Of a DNA stretch of 27,009 nt, positions 6,722 to 13,691 are shown piece by piece. A program made the translations under genes and the position numbers. Source of the DNA: a virus. The notes beneath the pieces were generated by a model that was not told where the DNA came from, searched no databases, and saw only the letters and a program-made list of their open reading frames with translations. The stretch lies in the IMG/VR virus record IMGVR_UViG_3300013104_000069, positions 1 to 27,009 of that record; one strand, 5' to 3'. Within the stretch, counting starts at the first letter, position 1. Every line of letters begins with the position of its first letter.

Positions 6722-7051
6722 TTACACGTCGTCCGGCTTCGGCTCGATGGCGATGCAGGGAGCGCTGGGGAACTCCGTGATCGAATGCCATGAGGGCTTG
6801 CCGTGCGTGCGACAGATGTAGGTCCACCCCGTGACCTCGCTCCAGTGGGAGTCGTAGTCGCAGGACTCCCTTGCCGGCTTGCGCTTGCGTGGGTAGACCA
6901 GCGGGTGGTTGACCAGGATCATGACGTCCCGCCCGTGAGCCTGAGCTGTTGCCAGCTCCTGCTCGAGGACACGACGCGGCCGACCTGTGAGCTCCGCGAG
7001 TTCGTCGAGGTTCCGCTCGGTCAGCTTGCGAATATCGGGCTTCTCGTCCAT
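6722..7051 (-). CDS. Small protein with C-terminal Cys/His cluster
   Basis: A 109-aa protein. The first 45 residues form a helical segment with KLTERNLDELAELTGRPRR, resembling a helix-turn-helix. The C-terminal half has C64, H69, C80 and H83 (SCDYDSH, YICRTHG), a possible zinc site. The open frame continues to a GTG at 7081, but GAGGAG nine bases before the ATG at 7051, overlapping the upstream TGA, favours the ATG. Its TAA abuts the GTG of the helicase, so the two are probably co-translated. Family unknown. Confidence 0.72.
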   Translation of the reverse strand: MDEKPDIRKLTERNLDELAELTGRPRRVLEQELATAQAHGRDVMILVNHPLVYPRKRKPARESCDYDSHWSEVTGWTYICRTHGKPSWHSITEFPSAPCIAIEPKPDDV

Positions 7052-7064
7052 GAGACGGTGCTCC

Positions 7065-7478
7065 TCAGATGTTGTTGGCACGGTAGTACTCTCCGTCTTC
7101 CCAGTAGAAACCGTTGCGCTCTCGAATCGCCTTGATGAGACCCTTGAGCACGCCCGGAGCGTGAGCCTTCCAGATGAGCGGGTGAGCGTAGTCGCCGGTC
7201 ACCTCGAAGTCGGCGGCCTTGACAGTCTTGTAGTCGTCCTTGGTGTTGCCGATCGGGAGAGGCTCGTTCACGTACCAGTGCACGATGGATCCGACGTACT
7301 CGACCCTGCGAGCCCGCTTCGGGCCCTTGTTGCGCTGACGGTAGATCGACTTCAGAACGAAATCGACCCTCCGCACGTCGCTGAGCACGTTGGAGAACCG
7401 GACGTTCTGACTGAACTCATCGTCCAGCTGGTAGAAGTGATGCTTGGGGCCGAACAGGAGGTCGGGGAGTGACTTCAT
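7065..7478 (-). CDS. Hypothetical phage protein, 137 aa
   Basis: Basic protein starting MKSLPDLLFGPKHHFYQLDD, with an Arg/Lys-rich middle (RQRNKGPKRARRVEYVG) and a C-terminus rich in aromatic residues (NGFYWEDGEYYRA). No membrane helix or cysteines. Codon bias is good and the ATG sits just after the upstream gene. The basic centre could contact nucleic acid, but there is no recognised domain. Confidence 0.7.
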   Translation of the reverse strand: MKSLPDLLFGPKHHFYQLDDEFSQNVRFSNVLSDVRRVDFVLKSIYRQRNKGPKRARRVEYVGSIVHWYVNEPLPIGNTKDDYKTVKAADFEVTGDYAHPLIWKAHAPGVLKGLIKAIRERNGFYWEDGEYYRANNI

Positions 7479-7491
7479 TATGGGGGAGTCC

Positions 7492-7779
7492 TTACTTCGC
7501 TGGGGCGATGGTGATGTCGTTGGCGGAGAAATCGAGTTCGACCGTGGTGCCGTCGTAGTCGCAGTTCATAGCGATCCCGCCCGAGCACCAGACACGGGGG
7601 ATATCGATCTGAAGCATGAGCCGGCCTCGGCTGTCCATGATCTCCTGCAACAGCTCCAACGGGAACTTGTTGATGTCGACAGTGATCGAGCCGGTGACGT
7701 AGGGCTTCTCGTAGTTGCGGATGTAGCCCTGTTCGCCCGGGACCCGCATGGGTGGTCGGAAGGTGATCTCGTCACTCAT
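7492..7779 (-). CDS. Hypothetical protein, 95 aa, beta-rich
   Basis: Starts MSDEITFRPPMRVPG, with alternating hydrophobic stretches (GSITVDINKFPLELL, RLMLQIDIPRVW) suggesting a small beta-sheet protein. Its ATG overlaps the TGA of the lipoprotein gene (ATGA), so the two are translationally coupled. The open frame extends far upstream, but that part is lipoprotein shadow. Function unknown. Confidence 0.7.
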   Translation of the reverse strand: MSDEITFRPPMRVPGEQGYIRNYEKPYVTGSITVDINKFPLELLQEIMDSRGRLMLQIDIPRVWCSGGIAMNCDYDGTTVELDFSANDITIAPAK

Positions 7780-8309
7780 CGGCGCGGAGCGGGGGCAGGA
7801 GCGCGGTAGACCGGGGCAGGAGCCTTGTAGGGAGCCGGCTTGTAGTTGTTGACCGCGCCCGGCTTCTGCTGGTACATGGGCTTGGGCGCCTGCTGGATCA
7901 CCTTGGGGGCGGTGATGTTGCTCTTGTCCTTGGGGAGGTAGGACTTCGTCGAGCCGCTCGGCGTCCACCCCGTCTTCGGCACGCCCTTGGCGATCTGAGC
8001 CGTCTGGGGCGCCTTGTAGCCGGCGTACGGGTTCATCTTGGGCGAGGAGTAGTACGTGTTGTGCACGACCTGCATACCCACACGCGGCTGAGCCAGGGTG
8101 GTGGCGATGAAGTACCAGGCGAAGGCATCGCTGGCGCTGTTGTGGTAGTAGTCGTGCCGGCCGCACTGGCTGTCGTCGACGCGCTCGCCCGTGTCCGGGT
8201 TCACGCAGACAGCGACGGACTCCTCCTGGACGTAGGTGCCGCCCTCGTCGCAGGCGGAAATGCTGAATGCTGCTGCAGCGACCATCAGGGCCGCAAGGAA
8301 ACGCTTCAT
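7776..8309 (-). CDS. Secreted lipoprotein, Pro/Ala/Lys-rich
   Basis: A 177-aa protein with a type II signal peptide: MKR, a hydrophobic core (FLAALMVAAAAF) and lipobox ISAC with Cys20. The mature part has two more cysteines (AVCVNPDTG, SQCGRHDYYHN), an aromatic segment, then a tail rich in Pro, Ala, Lys and Gln ending PAPVYRAPAPAPRR, suited to cell-wall or polymer contact. It is probably anchored on the outer face of the host membrane. Phage lipoproteins can block superinfection or DNA entry, as in some streptococcal phages; that role is inference here. The ribosome site is weak (AAAGAGA). Coupled to the next gene by ATGA. Confidence 0.78.
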   Translation of the reverse strand: MKRFLAALMVAAAAFSISACDEGGTYVQEESVAVCVNPDTGERVDDSQCGRHDYYHNSASDAFAWYFIATTLAQPRVGMQVVHNTYYSSPKMNPYAGYKAPQTAQIAKGVPKTGWTPSGSTKSYLPKDKSNITAPKVIQQAPKPMYQQKPGAVNNYKPAPYKAPAPVYRAPAPAPRR

Positions 8310-8506
8310 GGGGTCTCTTTCTTTCTCTTCCGCCAGGCTTCAACCCAGTCGGGGATATGGTCTGGACAATATCGGGTGACATTGTCTCTGCTGAAGTACC
8401 AGCCTTCAGCCTTGATCTGCCCCCACATATGCCCCTTGATCGATCGAGGACACTCTGGTTCGCTGCAGAGCAGGTCGACGGACTGATGGTCGTGGGATCG
8501 GGGCAT
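8306..8506 (-). CDS. Small Trp-rich putative zinc protein
   Basis: A 66-aa protein, MPRSHDHQSVDLLCSEPECP, with C14, C19, C47 and H50 (RYCPDH), four well-placed zinc ligands, several tryptophans and a basic C-terminus (AWRKRKKETP). Possibly a small nucleic-acid-binding or host-interaction protein. Its stop overlaps the lipoprotein ATG. The start is tentative because the ribosome site is weak and the preceding frame overlaps it. Confidence 0.62.
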   Translation of the reverse strand: MPRSHDHQSVDLLCSEPECPRSIKGHMWGQIKAEGWYFSRDNVTRYCPDHIPDWVEAWRKRKKETP

Positions 8507-8615
8507 GGTGGTTACCAGCTTCCTCGTGGTAGATCATGTACTGGTCCAGCTCTTCCATGGTGAGGCCGGTCTCTCGACAGACCTCAGCCATGTTTACTCG
8601 AGTGAGGTACTTCAT
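8406..8615 (-). CDS. Short hypothetical protein, up to 69 aa
   Basis: MKYLTRVNMAEVCRETGLTMEELDQYM is a plausible coding start: ATG overlapping the TGA of the previous gene, and a helix-turn-helix-like helical stretch. After about residue 45 the frame overlaps the next gene by 100 bases and looks like shadow, so the stop used may not reflect a selected C-terminus. Moderate confidence that a short product is made. Confidence 0.5.
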   Translation of the reverse strand: MKYLTRVNMAEVCRETGLTMEELDQYMIYHEEAGNHHAPIPRPSVRRPALQRTRVSSIDQGAYVGADQG

Positions 8616-8743
8616 CGGCCGAAGATTTCCGGGTGGAACATGGCGTCCTTCTTGCAGATCCGACAGCGCATGTGGAAGTAGCGATCCGGCCCCCAGCCCT
8701 GAAGTCGGCCGAGAATCTTCCAGCGGTGCTTGTGCTCGGTCAT
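8612..8743 (-). CDS. 43-aa basic Cys/His protein
   Basis: A very short gene, MTEHKHRWKILGRLQGWGPD followed by HMRCRICKKDAMFHPEIFGR. CRIC and nearby histidines form a possible zinc knuckle. Both ends are tied to neighbours: its ATG overlaps the upstream TGA (ATGA) and its TGA overlaps the downstream ATG. Good codon bias and this tiling make it credible despite its size. Basic and Trp-containing, possibly nucleic-acid-binding. Confidence 0.65.
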   Translation of the reverse strand: MTEHKHRWKILGRLQGWGPDRYFHMRCRICKKDAMFHPEIFGR

Positions 8744-8991
8744 GACGGCCACTCCAGGATCCCGACGCGCTCAGCTCCTCCGACGACCTCTTCCAGCCCG
8801 TCCTCATCGATCCACGTGATGGAACCGGGCTCGGGCGTGCTGTTCTCGATCTTCACGACACGGAACTCCTGCCGACGTCCGTAGATACGAACCAGCGTTC
8901 CTTTCGCCACCGCAGCAGCTGGAAGAACGCTGGTCAGGTCCTCGCCCTCCGTGTGGAGCACGTTGACGTCGAAGTCTTCTGAATCACTCAT
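8740..8991 (-). CDS. Hypothetical acidic protein, 83 aa
   Basis: Starts MSDSEDFDVNVLHTEGEDL, followed by GTLVRIYGRRQEFRVVKI and WIDEDGLEEVVGG. The beta-rich middle recalls small SH3- or KOW-like barrels, but this is only a fold impression. No cysteines or membrane helix. Joined to both neighbours by ATGA overlaps. Confidence 0.68.
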   Translation of the reverse strand: MSDSEDFDVNVLHTEGEDLTSVLPAAAVAKGTLVRIYGRRQEFRVVKIENSTPEPGSITWIDEDGLEEVVGGAERVGILEWPS

Positions 8992-9290
8992 GCGTAAACC
9001 TCCGTTGTCAGACCGTCCTCGACCCGCCGACCCATGCCGGTGGAAGAACGGTGGTAGTCGGCCGCGTGCTCCTCGTGCAGGACGCAGTGGTGCGAACGCC
9101 CCTGGCCGTCGCGGAATACCCAGGCACCGCAGATGCGAGCGGGCTCCGTGCGCCGTGCCGCGAACCGACGGATGAGCGTCTGCTTCTTCTCCTGCGCCAC
9201 CTTGAGCCGCTCGAGGAAGATGCCGAAAGCCGTGAAGACCGCGCCGAAGCAGATGCCGACGCTGAGGACGAGCTGGAACGAAACGTTCAT
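8988..9290 (-). CDS. Single-pass membrane protein with basic tail
   Basis: A 100-aa protein. Residues 6-26 (QLVLSVGICFGAVFTAFGIF) are a transmembrane helix at the N-terminus, followed by a basic helix (ERLKVAQEKKQTLIRRFAARR) and a Cys/His-containing tail (ICGAW, SHHCVLHEEH). The likely topology puts the tail in the cytoplasm, perhaps binding metal. The start ATG is preceded by AGGAGATAATC. Function unknown; not a typical holin because of the long charged tail. Confidence 0.7.
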   Translation of the reverse strand: MNVSFQLVLSVGICFGAVFTAFGIFLERLKVAQEKKQTLIRRFAARRTEPARICGAWVFRDGQGRSHHCVLHEEHAADYHRSSTGMGRRVEDGLTTEVYA

Positions 9291-9304
9291 GATTATCTCC
9301 TGTT

Positions 9305-9317
9305 GATTATGAGTTGG
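9305..9317 (-). promoter_or_regulatory. CCAACTCATAATC element
   Basis: Variant of the recurrent CCAACCCATATTC element, immediately upstream of the AGGAG of the membrane-protein gene starting at 9290. The same CATAATC form occurs at 13620. Interpreted as a candidate phage promoter. Confidence 0.45.
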
Positions 9318-9326
9318 TGTTGCGGA

Positions 9327-9569
9327 TTACTTCTTGTCGCCCGTGAGCTCCAGCACGAAGTCCTCGACGACCTTGTAGCCGTGCAGCCGGTACTCCTTCT
9401 GCACGCCACAGGGGCAGGTCACCTGCATGAACATGCGACCGTTGAAGCCCTCGTCGATCGTGCCCTTGATCTTCTGGCCCTCGCCCGGGTGGTCGTGGTG
9501 ACGCAGGTGGAACGCGATGATGCGGGGGTTGACGGCGGCCATCGCGATGAAGAAGAGGTTGAGAAGCAT
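9327..9569 (-). CDS. Small protein with N-terminal hydrophobic segment
   Basis: 80 aa. The N-terminus (MLLNLFFIAMAAVNPRIIAF) is hydrophobic and may anchor it, followed by a His-rich turn (RHHDHPG) and TCPCGVQKEYRLHGYKVVED. CPCG is a possible half zinc site. The ATG is preceded by GGGAGATAATC, the same start-site pattern as the genes at 9290 and 12707. Function unknown. Confidence 0.68.
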   Translation of the reverse strand: MLLNLFFIAMAAVNPRIIAFHLRHHDHPGEGQKIKGTIDEGFNGRMFMQVTCPCGVQKEYRLHGYKVVEDFVLELTGDKK

Positions 9570-9580
9570 GATTATCTCCC

Positions 9581-9709
9581 TTAGTGAGGTTGTCTGTCGT
9601 GGGCACGGATCTGTGCAGCCACGATCAAGAAATTATCCAGCATGTTGAACGTGCCAACAGGCTTATGACACCGTTGGCATACGACGGTGTATTTGTTCAG
9701 CGGATCCAC
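9581..9709 (-). CDS. 42-aa CxxC protein
   Basis: Starts at GTG after AAGGCGG: VDPLNKYTVVCQRCHKPVGT, then a hydrophobic helix (MLDNFLIVAAQIRAHD). CQRCHK is a zinc-knuckle half, so dimerisation or partner binding would be needed for a complete site. It overlaps the preceding gene by 13 bases. The longer frame extending to 9910 is shadow. Confidence 0.58.
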   Translation of the reverse strand: MDPLNKYTVVCQRCHKPVGTFNMLDNFLIVAAQIRAHDRQPH

Positions 9710-10056
9710 TCCGCCTTGAAGTCGGGGTGCAGACGATATGCGCCGAGCCAGGACTTGAGCATGTTCGAGGTCGGAGGATCCGTACCGAACCGCTTCTTGT
9801 ACTCCTCGTTCGTCATCCACGCAAACTTCTGAGTGGCGACGTACGAGAAGTTGTTGACGTCGACCTGCTCGAAGTCGAAGTCGGTCTGCTCCGACACAAG
9901 GATCGGCCACTGCGCGTGCAGCCTCAGCGTCTCCCGCATGCTCTGAGCGAGGTTGGCGATCGCCATGAACTCCTCGTGACTGATCTCGAAGCCCTTGTCC
10001 TTGATGTAGTCCTCGACCTCGATGATGCGAGCGTTCAGGAACTCTTCGGGGGTCAT
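9697..10056 (-). CDS. Hypothetical phage protein, 119 aa
   Basis: Starts MTPEEFLNARIIEVEDYIKD after AAGGTG, with an acidic helical first half and an aromatic, mixed second half (NNFSYVATQKFAWMTNEEY). No cysteines, no membrane helix. The ATG overlaps the upstream TGA. Several helices suggest a small soluble protein; no family recognised. Confidence 0.7.
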   Translation of the reverse strand: MTPEEFLNARIIEVEDYIKDKGFEISHEEFMAIANLAQSMRETLRLHAQWPILVSEQTDFDFEQVDVNNFSYVATQKFAWMTNEEYKKRFGTDPPTSNMLKSWLGAYRLHPDFKAEWIR

Positions 10057-10241
10057 GGGTCGATCACCTTGTTGTCGTCCGTGACGCACTTGTGGTAGTG
10101 GATCTTGCCGACTATGCGCGAGTAGTACTCTCCGCCGGCGTCTCGGCAGGCCTGCTGGTCGTGACTCTGAGCAAGCAATACCACCGCCACCAGAGCGACG
10201 GCGAACGCGACGAAGAGGGCGATGCCCGTTCCCTCCTTCAC
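10053..10241 (-). CDS. Small membrane protein, 62 aa
   Basis: Starts at GTG overlapping the upstream TGA (GTGA). VKEGTGIALFVAFAVALVAV and the next few residues form one transmembrane helix, followed by an exposed segment with two cysteines (ACRDAGG, HKCVTDD) that could form a disulphide outside the cell. Possibly another host-envelope modifier; too little to name it. Confidence 0.65.
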   Translation of the reverse strand: MKEGTGIALFVAFAVALVAVVLLAQSHDQQACRDAGGEYYSRIVGKIHYHKCVTDDNKVIDP

Positions 10242-10738
10242 TCGTCCACCTCGACCACGCGGGTGTGGACCAGGTACAGGTGCTTGTCCATCTCGATCGA
10301 GAGGAGCTCCTCCGTGTCCGCGTCGACGAGAGCTTCGCAGTCGGGGCACCGCTTGCCGAAGGGCTTGGCCGCCTGGACCAGCTCGTCGTGAGCCGCCTTC
10401 TCCGCGGCCAGCTCCTTCTTGGTCTTCGGGACGAGGCCGTCGCCGGTGAGCCCGCACTCGTCGCACCAACGGGGCTTGCCGTCACGGTGCTGGACGGGCT
10501 TGTGGTTGTGGTAGTTCAGCGCGAGGTACCGGACCCGGAGGATGGCGCCCTCGCCCTGCATCTCGCGACGGGCCATGAGCATCGCCGTCAGCTCGAGCTC
10601 GGTCTTGCCGGACTCCTGAGCGATCAGGGGGATGTTGTCCTCCGTCACCTCTCGGACGAAGATGTGCGCCACGTTGGGGACGTGGTCCTCGAGCTCCGGG
10701 TCGGCCGGCATGTCGGGAAGCATGGGCTGGTCGTTCAT
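10238..10738 (-). CDS. Zinc-binding protein, 166 aa
   Basis: The N-terminal half is acidic. C92 and C95 (WCDECG) with C131 and C134 (RCPDCEA) make a split zinc ribbon, and the last pair is followed by H153 and H158 (DKHLYLVH), giving a C2H2 alternative. A helical Lys/Ala/Glu-rich linker separates the pairs. The ATG is preceded by AGGAG. Probably nucleic-acid- or protein-binding. It is the head of the coupled run down to 9697. Confidence 0.72.
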   Translation of the reverse strand: MNDQPMLPDMPADPELEDHVPNVAHIFVREVTEDNIPLIAQESGKTELELTAMLMARREMQGEGAILRVRYLALNYHNHKPVQHRDGKPRWCDECGLTGDGLVPKTKKELAAEKAAHDELVQAAKPFGKRCPDCEALVDADTEELLSIEMDKHLYLVHTRVVEVDE

Positions 10739-10744
10739 GGGGGA

Positions 10745-11116
10745 TTAGCTCCTGGGGATATAGCGGACGTGTTCCGCGATGATTGCTTGGATGGTGCCCT
10801 TGCTCACGGCCCGCTGACGGAACGTGACTGTCGGGTCCAGCTTCTGGTCGTAGTTGTCGTACTCCGTCTGGGTGATGTAGATATGCCAGTCGAAGTTGTC
10901 ATGGTTGAGGTACTCCTCGAGAGTGATGATGAACGATATGGCGCCGTCCTCTTCCCTCTCGAAGTGGGAGGCGAGCCCAATCGAGCGACCCGCCCTCCCA
11001 ATATGCGACAGGACTGTGACGTAGTCCTTCGCAACTTCGAGCGATCCATCGAGAATGAAGATCCCGTTGCGGAGATATGAACCTTCTCGACAGACCGTTA
11101 CACGCTTCCGATTCAT
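10745..11116 (-). CDS. Hypothetical phage protein, 123 aa
   Basis: Starts MNRKRVTVCREGSYLRNGIF, joined to the upstream gene through TGATG. Mixed alpha/beta character, with an acidic and aromatic second half (NHDNFDWHIYITQTEYDNYD). No recognisable domain. The longer frame to 11437 is shadow of the neighbours. Confidence 0.7.
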   Translation of the reverse strand: MNRKRVTVCREGSYLRNGIFILDGSLEVAKDYVTVLSHIGRAGRSIGLASHFEREEDGAISFIITLEEYLNHDNFDWHIYITQTEYDNYDQKLDPTVTFRQRAVSKGTIQAIIAEHVRYIPRS

Positions 11117-11340
11117 CAGATCGTGCGGCCCTGTGAGATCTGCTGTGCCTTCTTGGACATCAGGGGAAGGCCGAAGTCGTTGTCGACAATTCCCTGCACG
11201 ACGTCGACCTCCGCCTGCTCCCGCTGAGCCAGCAGACGACGGGACTCGGACTGCTTCCAGTCCTTGATGTCGAGCCGCTCCTGGATGACGTCGATCTCGG
11301 CGACCGTGAACTGCGTGAGGATGCTGTAGTCGATGATCAT
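11116..11340 (-). CDS. Small helical protein, 74 aa
   Basis: Starts MIIDYSILTQFTVAEIDVIQ after AGGACGAGGA; helical and charged (LAQREQAEVDVVQGIVDN), compatible with a short coiled coil. ATGA overlap upstream and TGATG downstream. Function unknown. Confidence 0.7.
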   Translation of the reverse strand: MIIDYSILTQFTVAEIDVIQERLDIKDWKQSESRRLLAQREQAEVDVVQGIVDNDFGLPLMSKKAQQISQGRTI

Positions 11341-11696
11341 TCCTCGTCCTTCTTCTCGGGGCACTTCGGGTCTCGACAGACACGACGCTGTCCGTACACA
11401 TACGGGTCCCAGTCGTGTTTGTGCGGTGGCGGAACATTCGGGTTGTCGATCCGGACCGGAACCTTCTCTCGCATGACGGTGATGTTCTGGTGGATGACCG
11501 CCATCAGGTAGTCCGTGTCCCGCGTGTCGATGAGCCAGTCGAGAGCACCCCACGTGATCGTGAGGCTGTGGATTCGACGGCCCTCAAGGAATACGCGCCG
11601 AGGCAGGATGCAGTTCTTCCTGTCCCAGCCGGCCTCCATGGCTGTGGCCCGCTCCTCCTTGTCCTTCACCAAGATGCAGTGAAACTTCTCGCTCAT
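11337..11696 (-). CDS. Hypothetical protein with C-terminal zinc motif
   Basis: 119 aa. Starts MSEKFHCILVKDKEERATAM after GGAGGA. Mixed fold, then a C-terminal HKHDWD and VCRDPKCPEKKDEE with C107 and C112, which could bind zinc with the preceding histidines. Coupled by ATGA at both ends. Function unknown. Confidence 0.7.
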   Translation of the reverse strand: MSEKFHCILVKDKEERATAMEAGWDRKNCILPRRVFLEGRRIHSLTITWGALDWLIDTRDTDYLMAVIHQNITVMREKVPVRIDNPNVPPPHKHDWDPYVYGQRRVCRDPKCPEKKDEE

Positions 11697-12139
11697 TCCT
11701 CCGCCTTTCCGAAGTTCTTCTCGCGGTCCATGTACACGGCCTCGATGATGTCGTCCGTCCACGGGTGGGTAGAAATGACGTAATCGAGCTTGTTGACCAT
11801 GCGCACGCCGGGGATGGCGTACAGGTTGTTCTTCGGGTCGTCCGGTGGCTCGACGATCGTCCACACGTAATGCGGGTCCATGTTGCGGATCGCCATCCAG
11901 CTGTAGAAGTTCCCGCCGTTGTTGTCGACGTCGAACTCCGTCTCGAACTCCTCCTCTGTGAGCAGGCGTGTCGGCTGCGGACGGTGCTCGATATAGAGCT
12001 TCGCGCCACAACCCTCGACGGTGCAACGGATGATCGGCTTGACGCCACTCACGCCCTTTCGGACCTGGTAGCGCTCGAAGTCCTCGATCCACCGGTGCTC
12101 GTGCTCCGACTTGGTCATGTCGTGGATTGGGGTACCCAT
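11693..12139 (-). CDS. Hypothetical protein with N-terminal zinc motif
   Basis: 148 aa. HEHRWIEDFERYQVRKG and IIRCTVEGCGAKLYIEHRP suggest a small zinc ribbon made of His and Cys near residues 13-52, as in other HxHxW...C...GC phage proteins. The rest is acidic, with many Asp/Trp/Tyr. Start ATG at 12139 has GGAGAG; an internal ATG at 12118 is an alternative. Stop overlaps the next ATG. Confidence 0.7.
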   Translation of the reverse strand: MGTPIHDMTKSEHEHRWIEDFERYQVRKGVSGVKPIIRCTVEGCGAKLYIEHRPQPTRLLTEEEFETEFDVDNNGGNFYSWMAIRNMDPHYVWTIVEPPDDPKNNLYAIPGVRMVNKLDYVISTHPWTDDIIEAVYMDREKNFGKAEE

Positions 12140-12140
12140 C

Positions 12141-12707
12141 TCAGCTCTCCTTCTTGACGGAAACGCCGACGATCTCGACGAGGGAATATGCGTTCTCGTT
12201 CTTGAAGGGGTCGTACAGGTCCCAGCCGCCGCGGAACTCTTCTGGGTCGACCATCTTGTAGAACCTCGAGCCGAGGTGGCGCCAACCGTCATTGGCCCTG
12301 ACGATGAGGCACATGTTGCCCGGGTGTCCGAGCGTTGCCACCGTGCCGACCGGCGCGTTGTTCTGCGTCAGAGTCGGCCGGGGGGTCATCTGCTCGTAGA
12401 TGTTGGTCGCGATGAGCTCCAGCGTCACCGTGCCTTCGTCGTTCCGACGGATGATGAACAGGATCTTCTCGTCTCGATTCCAGCCATAGACCATCCCGCG
12501 CGGAGTCCTGGAGAAGCCGAGCATGTCAGCGACGTCGTTGACCGTGATGAACCGCCCGGCCTTCAGACGGTCGTTGATGTAGTTCTCCTGAGCCCGGAAG
12601 AAGAGCGCCTGGTACTCGGGGTTCGGGTTGAAGTTCGGGTTGTACTTGTCCCAGACGAAACCGAACGTGACGGTGTGGACATCGGGGTCGACCTTTTCGA
12701 ACTGCAT
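12141..12707 (-). CDS. DUF6353-like domain protein
   Basis: 188 aa, soluble. Residues 23-76 (NPNFNPNPEYQALFFRAQEN to MLGFSRTPRGMVYGW) match, position by position, a segment of the membrane protein at 23399-24337 (NPTPEYNVVFLKAQETYWND to NLGFDKTSTGAVCGW). I associate this domain with the DUF6353 family of phage proteins, role unknown. The rest (residues 80-188) is beta-rich and differs from the membrane paralog. Start ATG follows AGAGATAATC. It has no membrane helix, so it may be a soluble counterpart. Confidence 0.68.
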   Translation of the reverse strand: MQFEKVDPDVHTVTFGFVWDKYNPNFNPNPEYQALFFRAQENYINDRLKAGRFITVNDVADMLGFSRTPRGMVYGWNRDEKILFIIRRNDEGTVTLELIATNIYEQMTPRPTLTQNNAPVGTVATLGHPGNMCLIVRANDGWRHLGSRFYKMVDPEEFRGGWDLYDPFKNENAYSLVEIVGVSVKKES

Positions 12708-12709
12708 GA

Positions 12710-13141
12710 TTATCTCTTCTCTTCCAGGGTCATCTGGAGGTCGGTGTTGTGTTGTGCAGGCCAGCGATATGCTGCTCGGAGGCCGTAGTGGTTTTCGACA
12801 AGGTACTCCGTGCGGTAGCCACGCGCAGCTCCTCGCGAGAGGTGGAGGATCGTCTCGAACAGGCGATGACAACCTTTGTTCTTGTAGAGCGTGATCTCGA
12901 TCCGTCGACGTCCCATCTTGCGACGGAGGTCAAACTCGCTACCGCGGATCAAGCGCTCAAACTTCTTGCCGGCACGGAGTGGCATCAGGATATAGGCCTG
13001 TCCCATGTTGTTCTCGCACGAATACGAGGTCTCGATGCCGGCGTCCCGAAGGATGGTCATGATCCTGTGCATGCCCATGTCGACGGTCACAAGCCTTCCG
13101 TCGAGGGTTCGGAAGGGGACCTGATGGTGCTGGGTAACCAT
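12710..13141 (-). CDS. Hypothetical protein with TSYSCE motif
   Basis: 143 aa. MHRIMTILRDAGIETSYSCE followed by YILMPL resembles a widespread set of phage proteins with GI-T-x-SC-(E/Q)G and a following beta strand, often annotated only as conserved. The second half is basic (RRKMGRRRIEI, GCHRLFETI). ATG at 13141 is supported by AAGGAGA; the in-frame ATG at 13207 is upstream shadow. Function unknown. Confidence 0.7.
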   Translation of the reverse strand: MVTQHHQVPFRTLDGRLVTVDMGMHRIMTILRDAGIETSYSCENNMGQAYILMPLRAGKKFERLIRGSEFDLRRKMGRRRIEITLYKNKGCHRLFETILHLSRGAARGYRTEYLVENHYGLRAAYRWPAQHNTDLQMTLEEKR

Positions 13142-13142
13142 G

Positions 13143-13349
13143 TCAGTTCTCCTTCTTGATGCATGCAATCGATGCGGATTTGGGCCAGGGGTAGCGGTAC
13201 GTTTCACCGTTCGTCTTGAGCGTGGCGTAAAGCCAGTACGTCCGCTCGCTGTGCTCTTCGATCCTGACGAAGGTGAAGTAGTAGCTCTTGATGATGACGG
13301 TGTCGCCCGCCTCGAGCTCGCTGAGCAGGACTCGGTTGTGGTAGTCCAT
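13143..13349 (-). CDS. Small beta-rich protein, 68 aa
   Basis: MDYHNRVLLSELEAGDTVII then alternating strands (YFTFVRIEEHSERTYWLYAT), reminiscent of small SH3- or KOW-like barrels. Short overlapping neighbours on both sides. No better assignment. Confidence 0.65.
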   Translation of the reverse strand: MDYHNRVLLSELEAGDTVIIKSYYFTFVRIEEHSERTYWLYATLKTNGETYRYPWPKSASIACIKKEN

Positions 13350-13350
13350 G

Positions 13351-13608
13351 TCAGTGCTTCGGGTGGTGGACGATGATGGTGGTCGCGTTGACGACCTCGA
13401 TGCGACGCCAGTGGATCTTGTTCTCCTTGACCCAGGCGACGATGAGCGGGTCGACTCCGTCGTGCCAGACGGTGTGCTTGACCTTGGAGTTGGAGGGGCG
13501 CTTCCTCTTGCCCGTCTTCCTTGACGAGGTCTGGATGGCGATCATCCTCTCCGAAACCTTGGTGACGGTCTTGGGGTGAAGCGAGACGGTCTTACGAACT
13601 GCAGTCAT
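13351..13608 (-). CDS. Small basic protein, 85 aa
   Basis: Very basic: MTAVRKTVSLHPKTVTKVSE, then SSRKTGKRKRPSNSKVKHTV, then a beta-rich end with a double histidine (IIVHHPKH). The charge suggests nucleic-acid binding. The ATG has a good AGGAG preceded by the CCAACTCATAATC element and, further up, a terminator-like hairpin. First gene of the run 13608-12141. Confidence 0.7.
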   Translation of the reverse strand: MTAVRKTVSLHPKTVTKVSERMIAIQTSSRKTGKRKRPSNSKVKHTVWHDGVDPLIVAWVKENKIHWRRIEVVNATTIIVHHPKH

Positions 13609-13619
13609 TGCTAGCTCCT

Positions 13620-13640
13620 GATTATGAGTTGGGTATTACG
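13620..13640 (-). promoter_or_regulatory. CAACTCATAATC element with GGGTATTAC
   Basis: Minus strand CGTAATACCCAACTCATAATC directly abuts the AGGAG of the basic-protein gene at 13608. It combines the recurrent CATAATC element with a GGGTATTAC half-site of the type found at 4865 and 5026. A terminator-like hairpin lies just upstream at 13661-13678, so a new transcript plausibly begins here. Confidence 0.5.
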
Positions 13641-13678
13641 TCCAAAATTTAGAAGACCTAAAGCCCTTGTGGGGGCTT
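13641..13678 (-). terminator. Hairpin terminator candidate
   Basis: On the minus strand AAGCCC (13678-13673) pairs with GGGCTT (13666-13661) across a 6-base loop, followed by a T/A-rich stretch. It sits just after the stop of the small membrane-protein gene (13692) and before the promoter-like element of the next gene. The stem is only 6 bp, so moderate confidence. Confidence 0.55.
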
Positions 13679-13691
13679 CGGATCTTTCTTG

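Noticed and set aside
10057-10485. Arg/Ser-rich extension of the 119-aa gene at 9697
   Set aside because: It is the shadow of the two upstream genes; the ATG at 10056 overlaps the upstream stop and has AAGGTG.
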